From NCBI RefSeq assembly GCF_007655135.1, contig NC_045131.1:2852001-2916000 (forward strand): a DNA stretch of 64,000 bases. The letters are read 5' to 3'. Shown here piece after piece: positions 22,534-32,871 of this stretch (position 1 is the first letter of the stretch; each line of letters opens with the position of its first letter). Made by a program: the position numbers and the translations under genes. The notes beneath the pieces are model-generated. The model had not been told where the DNA came from and searched no databases. It saw only the letters and a program-made list of their open reading frames with translations. Source of the stretch: Punica granatum (taxonomy: Eukaryota; Streptophyta; Magnoliopsida; Myrtales; Lythraceae).

Positions 22534-25500
22534 TTAAACCCTGGGATAGCGTGAGCGGCCCTTCTTCTTCAAGAACTCTGGGATCTCCACGGAACTGCCT
22601 TCACTGAAAGAGGAAGGTCGCCTGTTGATTCCCATTGTGTAGTCTCCTTGGGATGTTTGACCCGCCTGGAGTTTAACTTCAATCAGTCGCATTGGTGTAG
22701 AGGACATGACACAGAGAGAGAGACAGAGAGAGAGTGAAAGACAGATTACCTGCAAAGACCGACCTTCAGTTTCCTCCTGACGCTTGAATCCCGTTGCTAT
22801 TAGGGTGATACTCACCTGAAAAGAGCAAGAATATGAACATGGTATGATTAGTGTAAAAAAGGTTGCAATTATCAGGCCTGAGGAAGAATGATCAGGTACA
22901 GACTACTTATCCAAAATGCATTTAGGTACTTGGGATCAAAGATCATAAGAATGAGCGAAAGAGCCTATAATATAACGAGCAATTCATGTGCAGCTAAAAA
23001 TAAAATGAAAAAGGAATCACCAACAAAGTTGACAGAGAAGCCTATTCAATTAGGGGGGAAACGGTATGTTAGCAGTTTTTTTTGTGAAATCAACAGTTTA
23101 ATAAATCTTCTTTCTCATTTAACAATGCTTATCTGAATATTATCCTCCGTATGATGCATTCCCCAGATTTCTTTCGAGTGTAGAGTCCTGCTTGAGCAGA
23201 TGATGAGATCTCAAACTACTTACTTGACCACTGATGGTTGGATCAATCACTGCTCCAAATATAAGATTGGCAGTCGGATCTACAAGGTCATATATAACCT
23301 CTGCAGCAGCATTGACCTGCAAAAGAATAACATCATTATAAGCTTTAACAAAGTTTACTTAATCCATTACTAACCTCATGAGAGATTAAAACCAAATTTC
23401 TAAACCCTCAGGGTCTTAACAAAACTTCTTATATGTCTCAATGAATTTTAACTTCAGGACTGATATAATGGAAGGACACTCAATTCCTATACACGCATAG
23501 TACCTCAAATAAGGTCAGATCACTTCCACCAGTAATGTTCCAGACAATTCCAGTAGCCCTCTCAATGCCGATATCTAGTAGTGGTGATTGGATTGCGTTT
23601 AGAGCAGCATCTCTTGCCCTGGTCTTCCCTGAAAGAGCGAAACATTGACTGATGATCGGAGTGGAAGAGGTTTATAATCTTTGGAGGAGCTCCAATATGA
23701 AAAACAGGCGAAAGACAGTGGCTGAATGATTAAAAAATTTTCCTTTGACCGAGATCCAAGGAAAGTTTGGATTGAGAGTTATCTGATTTTAACTTTAACT
23801 TTAACTTTAACTCAACACACTACACAATAAAAATACACATTTCCCAATTCAAAAATTTTAACTTTAACTTTAACTCAACACACTACACAACAAAAACACA
23901 CGTTTCCCAAGTCAAATTTATAATCACATCTCATTTGTCCTTTTCCACAATCAAAATCAAAGTAACTTTAACTCTGAATCCAAACGGCCCTTTTGTCGCT
24001 GTTTTGGAATTTGGAGTGTAAGAAGTCAAGAAATTTAAGTTTAAAAACTTGAAATCACCTGTTGCAGTTCCTATTCCCATCAATGAAGAGCCAGCATTGG
24101 CCATTATAGCCCGCACATCAGCAAAATCCACATTCACAAGGCCAGGAATCTGCCCATAAATAATTCAATAAGTTTAGATTAAACATGTTAACCTTATCTC
24201 TAAGCAAGTACGCTTTGGTATGTAAAGATCCTGAAAAGCATGAGGGCCCATCGCATTAGGGTAAATATGCAACTAAATGATTAACATACACAAATTTGAG
24301 TTTGGGACCACAGCCCTTGAAAGTGCAAAAATAATTTAATCTTCCTGGATGCCTGTCGGAACAATATTTTGACTACAAGTCATTCCATTTGATTTCAAAT
24401 AATGGATCAATAAGTCATTCCATCTTGCACTTGTGAACTTGTTTCTCTTAACAATTTAAGATTATACGCTCTATTTGTCTTTAGGGAGTAATTTTACTTC
24501 TTTGGTTTTTTGTGCCAGAAATGCACTTACATTCCTCTACAGATTTTTATTTTTTACGTTTTTTTAGGGGAAAACCAAGTTTCTATGTCTACACTGGCAA
24601 CTCCTTCACTGAAAACAAAATCTACTATCCTCTAAAAAAAAAAGAAAAAAAGAAAGGAGAATGACGAACTGGGACGATTTTCCTCAACCAAAGAGACCTA
24701 CTGCAGCTCGTAACCGTACAGTCAAAGGAAAGACGCATGACTTCTTTATGCAAAACACAGGAGAAGTCTATACCGTGATTATGTCTGAGATGCCACGAAC
24801 ACCTTGTCGGAGAATATCATCTGCCAGATTAAATGCTTCTGTAACAGGAGTGGACGGTGAAACTGCAGTCAATAGCTTGTCATTTGGAATGACTATAAGA
24901 GTGTCCACATTGTCCCTTAGGGCTGCGATTCCTTCCTGGGCCTGAACAGCCCTCCTTCGTCCCTCGAAGGAGAATGGAGTTGTGACGATACCAACGGTCA
25001 GTATGCCCATTGATTTTGCAACTCCAGCAATTACAGGGGCACCGCCAGTTCCTGTGCCACCTCCCATACCAGCCTTCAATAAATAAAATAACAAACAAAT
25101 GAACTTCTTGTTATCAAAGAGCAACAAAGAACAAATGGACCCTGAAAAGACTGTACTGATCGTAGTGTACTAGATTGATCTTTTTATTGCCTCTGAGAAT
25201 AGACTACAGCCAAAACATATAAGATAGGGTAAAGGATCTAGCGGATGATAACAGAAGTTCAGCCACTCAGGTGCTCCAATGATGTATGGTCATGTCAACA
25301 CTGTGTCTATATAATCAAGGTTGAGCATATCAGGCAATACTTCATGATTATCCCGAAAAAATAGTGACTTCATCACCAAAGATATGATTCCAACTGATTA
25401 TTCACAAACCTTACAAGCTCAGATTTTCGTAAACATCATTGGTTGTATGTGAAATTATTAAAGACACTTATCCCCCCAAAAAAATATTATTAAAGACTGA

Positions 25501-26304
25501 CAAGACATGCAAATAATTTTTGAAATGATAAGTTTCTGAAGATTTTTATGTCTGAAGTGGCATATCGTAAGTCATTGAGAAAGAACTATTTCAAAAGTAT
25601 AAACTTCTTTACCATGGGAAATTACCACAGGGCAATTAAAAGAGAGAACCTACCGTGACAAAAACCATGTCTGCCCCAAAGAGAGCCTCTTCAATCGATT
25701 CCTTGCTTTCTTTGGCAGCATTCATCCCAATCTCGGGGTTCCCACCAGCACCAAGACCTCTAGTCAACTCTTGCCCAATTTGTAGGCGCTGCTCAGGAAA
25801 GACCGGTGACATCCTCATGGCCTGAATGTCCGTATTTACGATCCAAAACTCGACACCCTTCATTGCGCTCTCTATCATACGGTTAACTGCATTGGACCCA
25901 CCACCTCCGACCCCGATCACCTTGATCTTGGCCTCGTTGTGGTTGTTCGTGCTAGGTATGTCCCTTAAGCTCTCGGACACAATTTCACTGGAACTGCTCT
26001 TGCTTTGTTTGTTTAATATTTCAGTTCCCTCACTCCTATCCCCTCTAAGCATGGCAACTTCCGGGTGCAGGTTGAGAAAAGGGTCTTTGCTTGGATACGG
26101 GCTGACACTGTGAGAGTTTGCCGAGCATCTAATTTGGGGAAAAGCTGATTTTTGGGTGACAAATCCATTCTTAGGCTCTAACTTCACGGAGCCCAATTTC
26201 AGCATCTGATTCTCCGCGTACAATCTGCCTCCAAGAACAGTCAGAACACCCATCGGGTTTCCAGACACTGATGGTGCGAGGCTTCTCGATGTACAGGGCA
26301 CCAT
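22534..26304 (-). CDS. FTSZ2: plastid division GTPase FtsZ2
   Basis: Seven exons in transcript order: 26304-25654, 25073-24774, 24149-24059, 23628-23504, 23316-23224, 22815-22750, 22665-22534; 485 residues. A plastid-targeting region of about 120 residues precedes the GTPase domain. That shows [14 protein letters not shown], the tubulin/FtsZ signature GGGTGTG (221-227), the [11 protein letters not shown] segment and T7-type [15 protein letters not shown]. The C-terminal block [18 protein letters not shown] is the FtsZ2-specific tail that binds ARC6, which separates FtsZ2 from FtsZ1. FtsZ2 polymerises with FtsZ1 into the stromal Z-ring at the chloroplast division site. The last intron (22666-22749) is 84 nt with no in-frame stop. 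Intron 3 carries a MITE (23765-23985). A 5' UTR intron upstream of 26304 is possible. Confidence 0.94.
23765..23985. mobile_element. MITE in an FtsZ2 intron
   Basis: Inverted ends GTTTGGATTGAGAGTTA (23765) and its imperfect complement ending at 23985 (TAACTCTGAATCCAAAC) enclose about 220 bp. The interior repeats a block built on TTTAACTTTAACTCAACACA with a period near 63 bp. The same terminal style occurs at 39025-39284 and 40422-40738, so this is one family. Confidence 0.6.
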
Positions 26305-28526
26305 CTCTTTACGTGGGCAGAAGGGGTTCTCGAGAGAGAGAGATACGTACCAATGGGGCTTAAACCCTCAATTCTATTGCAAGTATCTTCTGCAGGACCT
26401 GCTTGACAAGCAGCAGAAATGGAAAGGCTTAGAATCAAGAACCCAGTTGACTTGAGGATCCTAATTACGAATTACACTAGACACCCAACAAGACAGCTAC
26501 CTACATTGAATTTGAGGTACTAGAGTTGAGAAAAACAATCGCCAAATGCCCGCATTCAGCTCAAAAATCACAATTTCGGACTTCCAAGAAGAAAACCCAA
26601 TAAGCCCGAGACAAGAAATGCTGCAAATTGCAAGAACTCATGCAAGCAAAGAAGAAAGACGGAATGGGCATTTGGGTCAGCGAGACTGGGGGAGGGGAGG
26701 AGACAGAGAGGGGGAGAAAGAGAGAGACCTGGGTCGATTCAGAAGCTGAAGTGGTCAGCCGAAAGCATTGGCGGGGGTGGAGGTCGAAATGGGGGCAGTC
26801 TCCTCCGTATCAGCGCTCTCTCTCTGCATTTAGCTCTTGTCTGCACCTGCGAGTCTTTGTTGCTCAAATAATAAAATCTGCAGAAGAAAAAGAAAAAAAT
26901 CTGGTGGAGAGCAACGGAGGAAGCTGAAGGTAAGGAGATTCCTAAAGCTTAGGATTTTACAAGCAGACAGACACGGACAGAGACAGAGACAGAGACAGAG
27001 AGAGAGAGAGAGTAAAGTGTTCGGTTACTGTTTGGGTCTACTACCACCAGCGATGGAAAGATTGAACCCTCCCCCCATTAAACCCTTACCCCCGCAGGGT
27101 TTAAGATCTGGGCTGGGCTGGGCTGGGCTCACTAGGCCCATCATCTGCAAACCCAGGCCCACTATCTACTTCGTATCAAGAGTTTCTTTTGAGAAGAGGA
27201 TTACCGCGCCGATCAGCTTACGAGAAGAGCTTTACTTCTTCGTCCAAGAGTAATATAATTATGTTCCTAACAATTTTTGTTTTCAATCTGCACCGTTGTT
27301 ACTTGGGATGTCTAACGGTTTCAGCAGATCCAGGTTCGAGATAAATTGACCCGCACTAAGGTGTAAAATTCTTTCAATCATAATTTTTTTTTTTCATTTA
27401 TAATGTGCAAACTCGAGAATTTGACTAAAAATGAAGCGATGTCGAATCACTTAAACCATCACACGCAAGTATGTCCCTAATAATTTAGCTCTTTGGTGAT
27501 GGAACCTTCACACCTCGCGCTTTGGGACCATGACTTTTACTCGGCCAATGGGGAGGAATTATTACTTCTCACTCGGCATTGGCTTAGCTCGACTATGGAG
27601 CGTTTTCACTGGATTTCGGCTTCTTGCATCGCAGATAAAAAATCTATTCACCGGCAATGCAGTTTACCTACTGTATCATATCTCGTGATTAACGCCATTA
27701 TATTGTTCAATTTCGACTGTAATTCGACTTCGATTATCAACCTTAATTGGGGAAAAGTAATGGAAGGAATATATCCATAGGGGAGAGTGGAGTTCTGAGC
27801 TGGCACGGCCGCACGGGGGAACAGCTCCCCCCACACGTGTGTCGAACCACAGCAAAGGTCAAACGCCACGCTCCGGCCACACCAATTTTCATCCCCTTCG
27901 ATCCACAATGGGCACAATCGGCAAATCGCCAACCTCACCTCCCCTGTTCCCGGGAGCCCGATTTCTTCCATTTTCATTGGGAATGGAACCCCGTTTCTTC
28001 TTTTCCCCTTTCCTTCTTCGGGTCATCCCAAAGTCGTAGGATTGCTGCTCGGACTCCGGTCTTGGTGGGCATGCCCGATTGGGCTGAACTTCCTTGGTTT
28101 CGTCGAAGATCATCATCATCGTCCTGCTCTCCCGCGTGTCTGGTCGGTAGGCAGCTGTCCCTTCATCATCTTCTTACCGGTGCTGTTACTTTTCGTTTGT
28201 CTGTCCTGGTCCTGTTCTGTCGGTATCTCGTTGGGTCTCAAACCTCGAATTTGCACGATTTCTGGGCTTGACTCTCTGCTATTTGCTGAGTTTCCATTGG
28301 ATTGATCGATCTATCTATCTTTTTTTCGTCCTGCTTGTACTTCCATGAACTCGAATCACATCACAAAAATGAATATTTGTTGACGCTTGATGTCCTGTCC
28401 TGACCAGGAACACATAAGGATTCCACAGAACAGGACGGAACGAACTTTAAAAGCTGCGTCTTTGGGCAATTTTTTGCGTCTGCGGATCTTGGAATTTCGC
28501 CTTGTTGATCGCAGATAATAATTCTC
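26305..28526. other. divergent promoter region, FtsZ2 and F-box genes
   Basis: Shared upstream region of two divergent genes. It carries GA/CAGAGA microsatellites at 26970-27012, a GGGCT run at 27107-27129, and a C/T-rich leader before the F-box ATG (27890-28400). Open frames here lack motifs and are probably leader or noise. A PolIII-box-like TCCAGGTTCGAG at 27330 may be another decayed SINE. Confidence 0.45.
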
Positions 28527-29786
28527 ATGGAGAACCTTCCAGTCGAAGTTATCGGGAACATACTCTCGCGCCTCAAGGCCGCGAGGGACGTGGTGATCGC
28601 GTCGACGACCTGCAAGAAGTGGCAGGAGGCATGGAGGAAGCACCTGCACGCCCTTTCTTTCGACTCCAATGACTGGCCCGAGTACCATGACCTCACCACG
28701 AGCAGGCTTGAGATCCTCATAACCCAGACAATCTTCCAGACCCGAGGGCTTCAGTCCCTCTCCATCTCGATGGAGGACGTGGAGGAGTTCTCAGCCGCTC
28801 CGGTGATTGCGTGGCTCATGTACACCCGTGACAGCCTCCGCCGCCTCTATTACAACGTGAGGACGAAACCAAACATCAACATCCTTGAGAAATGCGGGAG
28901 GCAGAAGCTGGAAGTCCTCTCATTGTCCCACACCTCCATCTCCGGAGTGGAGCCGAGCTACCAGAAGTTCCCTTGCTTGAAATCTCTCTCCTTGAGTTAT
29001 GTCAGCATCTCAGCCCTTGACTTGAGCCTTCTGTTGACCATATGTCCGAGGATTGAGTCGCTGAGCCTCATAAATCCTGATATTGTCATGTCGGACTCTC
29101 AGGCAACTATGGAGTTGAATAGTCAGTCAATAAAAGACATACGCATGGAGGTGATTAGTTTGGATAAGTTCATTCTCGAGGCTGACAGCCTGGAGAGTTT
29201 GAATCTGAGGGACTGCACGCTCGAGTACTTTGAGCTGATCGGGAAGGGGACATTGAGGGCCCTCAAGATTGACGATGTGAGTGTGCTCCACCTTGATATA
29301 GGGGACAGCACAGAGAACCTTGAGGTCGTGGACGTTAGCCACTTCACCATTATATGGCCTAAGTTCTACCACATGATCTCAAAGTCTGCAAACCTAAGGA
29401 AGCTCCGGCTCTGGGGAGTCGTCTTCGATGATGAGGTTGAGATCATGGATTTGGAGACGATCTCCGTGTGCTTCCCTCGTCTGACCCACTTATCGTTGAG
29501 CTACGAGCTTGGGGAAATGGTACTCCATTACGGGCTGCAGGGTTCGTCCCTTCTGGAGAATGTCACCGTGCTTGAACTCGGCTGGGCAGTTATTAGCAGC
29601 CTCTTTGCAGAATGGGTCGCAGGATTCCTAGAGAGGTGTCCGAGGTTAAAGAAGCTAGTGATTTATGGGGTTGTCTCTGAGGCCAAGAACGAGGATGATT
29701 ACCGAATGTTGGCAGACTTCACCACCTCGATCATTCAGCTCATGAGGAAGTACACGAGCGTGGAAATCCAGTTTGAATATGAATAG
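28527..29786 (+). CDS. F-box/LRR-repeat protein (At1g67190-like)
   Basis: Intronless, 419 residues. The F-box is at the extreme N-terminus (LPVEVIGNILSRLKAARDVV, then TTCKKWQEAWRK and HLHALSFD). It is followed by irregular leucine-rich repeats across residues 70-400, such as LEVLSLSHTSISG, LKSLSLSYVSISAL and LESLNLRDCTLEYFEL. The C-terminus ends VEIQFEYE. F-box/LRR proteins are substrate receptors of SCF E3 ubiquitin ligases, the F-box binding SKP1/ASK and the LRR binding the target. The target of this family is not known to me. The whole protein closely follows the single-copy At1g67190 type. It converges on the ABI5-like gene. Confidence 0.9.
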   Translation: MENLPVEVIGNILSRLKAARDVVIASTTCKKWQEAWRKHLHALSFDSNDWPEYHDLTTSRLEILITQTIFQTRGLQSLSISMEDVEEFSAAPVIAWLMYTRDSLRRLYYNVRTKPNINILEKCGRQKLEVLSLSHTSISGVEPSYQKFPCLKSLSLSYVSISALDLSLLLTICPRIESLSLINPDIVMSDSQATMELNSQSIKDIRMEVISLDKFILEADSLESLNLRDCTLEYFELIGKGTLRALKIDDVSVLHLDIGDSTENLEVVDVSHFTIIWPKFYHMISKSANLRKLRLWGVVFDDEVEIMDLETISVCFPRLTHLSLSYELGEMVLHYGLQGSSLLENVTVLELGWAVISSLFAEWVAGFLERCPRLKKLVIYGVVSEAKNEDDYRMLADFTTSIIQLMRKYTSVEIQFEYE

Positions 29787-30549
29787 AACTGCCTTCTCGA
29801 AACGGGTTTCTACATATATCTGATGTGGATATTTCTTCTTTAACTAAATACATACAACAAAAGCAGTTTTTTCTGTAACATTGCTGCGATTGTAAATCGA
29901 AACTGTGCCATCTCCGGAGCATATCATATGGCCTACACGGTAAATTATTTTTTGTCCTTGTGCAATTGTTTTGTCGCTCTTTATATGTTTCTCAGCCTTT
30001 CGACTTAGGTCAGATACTCGGATGTTCTGGTTTTACTCTTGGTTCCTTGATTATGATGATCAAAAGGATGTTCAAATGTCTAACATCTTCCTTCTGTGTC
30101 TGCTGATCTGCTGAATTTGGAAGAAAATAGAGAATGCGAAACCAGAGTTTTAAGAAATTCGTTGACATTTGAACATCCTTTTGAGAGAATTCGTAACAAC
30201 GGAAAAATATGCTTCAACCATGTCACAAAAGTTAGAAGTTGCTGGCTAAACTAGACAAGAAAGGGCAGTTCAATATCCATGAAATTATGTATAATCAAGT
30301 TTCCGACGATTGTAACTGGCAAGATGCAACATATAACGACCCAAAGGTATAAGAACATCCAACAGGCTTCAATCCAAGACTCGAGAAAATCAAAAGAAAA
30401 CTATCCTACTGCATGTCTGAGATTTGACATTCTTTCTAGATTCGGCAGATTTTGCCATACGAACAGCTTATATTTGAGTTAGCACTTTTCGTCCCAGGGA
30501 AGCATTTCAATGGACAAAACTCGAGGACACGTCGATTCATTCCTAAACT
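29787..30549. other. convergent intergenic region with hairpin
   Basis: Lies between the F-box and ABI5-like stop codons and should hold both 3' UTRs. It contains the long inverted repeat at 30060-30184 described separately. Confidence 0.6.
30060..30184. ncRNA. candidate MIRNA-like or foldback hairpin
   Basis: Arm 30060-30080 is perfectly complementary over 21 nt to arm 30164-30184 (core GGATGTTCAAATG against CATTTGAACATCC). Three further pairs follow after a single bulged T. The loop is about 80 nt. Arm length and fold size suit a plant miRNA precursor, but I recognise no known family and cannot exclude an inverted-repeat scar of a transposon. Confidence 0.35.
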
Positions 30550-32871
30550 TCACAGAGGACAACTCAAATTCCTGCGCATCATCCTCAACCTCTCTCTCGC
30601 CCTGTTCGCCTTGTTCTGAGTCTTCAACCTCACCTCCTCAAAGTACTGCAGAAACAGAAAACCCTCAGTAACTCACCATTACGCATACTCCCAACAAACA
30701 GCTGAAAGGAGAATTCAAATAGGTAGATTCTTTGTGACCAGAGTACGATACCTGCTGTTTTCGTTTTCTCTCGAGCTCTGCCTGCAAAAACTCGAAGAAA
30801 ATCGCTTTAAGATATAAGAACAAGCTCCACACATAACAAATGCAGCAGAGATAACACCAGGACGAATTGGAAGAAGCTTGCTCGTACCAGCTCCTGTTTC
30901 AGGTGTGCGTTCTCTTCTTTCAGCTGATTTAGCTCCGCTTCCAATTCAACAGTATAGGCCTGCGAACATAAAAGCCGCACATATCTTCTTGCTTGCTTAT
31001 GAATTTGTAGCAATTTACCATCTAACGGTTTATTTGGTGCACAGGGATGTCATGGGAAAGAAAAAAGAATGGATAATGTGCATGTAACAATATCATGGAG
31101 CTGGGTTTACTTTCTCTTCCAGCATAGGAGACAATGTTGGCCATTGATGAACAATTGCAAAATGAGCTTTTACCTGTTTTCGAGCTCTTGACCTTGCGGC
31201 TGATTCTCGGTTCTTTATCATCCTCCGCTGCCGCCTCTCCACCACCTTGTCCACTGGGCCATCCATAATCCTCTTCCTCGATCTCATCCCTCCCATGTCA
31301 AGTCCCATATCCGCGGACCCCGTCCCTATCCCATCCGAAGAAACTGGGCTTACAGGCGCGCCCATCCCCATCGGCTGCGCCGGTCCAAACCCATTGCCAC
31401 CTCCACCACTGCCATTCCCCACCCTCGGAGCATAGCAAACTGGTGGCGGCGCAGGCCTGTAGCCACCATCCCTCTTCCCATTGGCATATCCTGAGGTCTC
31501 CCCCATCATGCCACCCCCCTGAGGCATCGCCGGGTAGGCCACACTGGGCCCGCCCCCAAGGCAGCCTGTCCCCATCATAGGCCGGGAGACGAAGCTCGGC
31601 CCAACAGCCGAGTTGCTGTTTTGGAAAACTCCGTACTGCTGCTGCTGTTGAGGTGGCGCAGGAGGCGAATACTGTTCCCGAACCACCCCTGCCTTGATCA
31701 GAAAATCCTCCAGGGTCATCTCCCCGAAGGTCGGCTGGCGAGGGGCCGACTCAGGATTAACATTGCTCGCCTGTTAGATATATATTATCCATGTGAAAAC
31801 CTTAAAAAGCAAAGCTAGCAAGATCCTGCCACATAACCCTGTGAGTCCAAAGAAAAGGAAGACTTGAGTCGTGTCTCATCCTCCCTACTCGTATCAGGGC
31901 GAATTTCATGAATATTCGCATACTAAATCCTAAAAATTTTGACCCGAACAATTGCCAGAGATCATAGATGTATGTATATCTAAGCACGTCGTCAGATCAA
32001 AATTTCCATGAAATGTATAAGATCTCTTACCCGATCTTCCATTAGAGATCCTGCATGTAACTCTATATGCAACTTCTTCGTCTAAGTGCTGTAATTGACT
32101 ATCAAATCTCATATATACACCTTCATAAGGACTTTGCATGACTTTAAAATACAAAGTATCCATAAATGACTAAATCCAAATACGTACCGGCTTCCTTAAT
32201 TACCATAACTGTCATCATTATTATGTGAACACTTTTTTTGTTCGGGGAGCCGGACCGTCCGGGCCCCAGAATGGAGGACCCCATTTGGTAGTTGGGCTCC
32301 CTCCAATGCGGGGCTCGGCACCACTGGATGGTTGGGGCCCTGGGACCAAAAATATTTCCCATTAGTGTGATGGGTTACTTGTTAAATGAATACTAACCTG
32401 CTTGTTGCCCTGTTGACTCTTATGGATCTCTGACCACACCTCATCAACCGTCTTCCTGCAGAGTGGAGCAGGCAGGCTCAGCGAGGCCTGGCGAGAGAGG
32501 CTGTGCGGCTTCGCGATGCCCTCACCGCTGGACACCTCGCCAGAGACGTGCCGGTGGTGGTCCACGCCATTGCCATTGTTGTTGTGGTCCCGACCGCTGC
32601 CGCTGCTGTTGATGGCTTGCTGGTTCTCTTCTGCAGTCCATATGCTGGAGAGGAACTCGTCCATGTTCATGGACCCAAAGTGCTTCCCGCTCTCGCACAG
32701 CGCATGCTGGAACTCATCGAGGGTGAGGGAGTAGATGGAGGACTGCCTCCCAAGGGATGAGAATGGGTGAACCTTGGAGGACTGGTGGTCCGGCTCCCGG
32801 ATACTGTGGGATTCTACTGTCACCGCGGCTTCACCTTGCGGAGTCATTTGATCAGGCTCCGGTACCCCCAT
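30550..32871 (-). CDS. ABI5: ABI5-type bZIP transcription factor
   Basis: Five exons in transcript order: 32871-32398, 31770-31174, 30959-30888, 30781-30752, 30645-30550; 422 residues. The conserved ABI5/ABF blocks are in order. C1 is at 44-78 (SLTLDEFQHALCESG), C2 at 123-150 (LSRQASLSLPAP, with the RQxS site of SnRK2 kinases) and C3 at 169-188 (PTFGEMTLEDFLIKAG). The basic region is at 337-357 (MIKNRESAARSRARKQ), then the leucine zipper, then C4 near the end (RLRMMRRNLSCPL). A Gly/Pro/Gln-rich stretch with five glutamines lies between C3 and the bZIP. ABI5 binds ABRE (ACGTG) sites and drives ABA responses in seed and early seedling. The C-terminus and synteny favour ABI5 over ABF or DPBF paralogues. 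A 5' UTR intron between about 33000 and 33920 is plausible. Confidence 0.92.
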
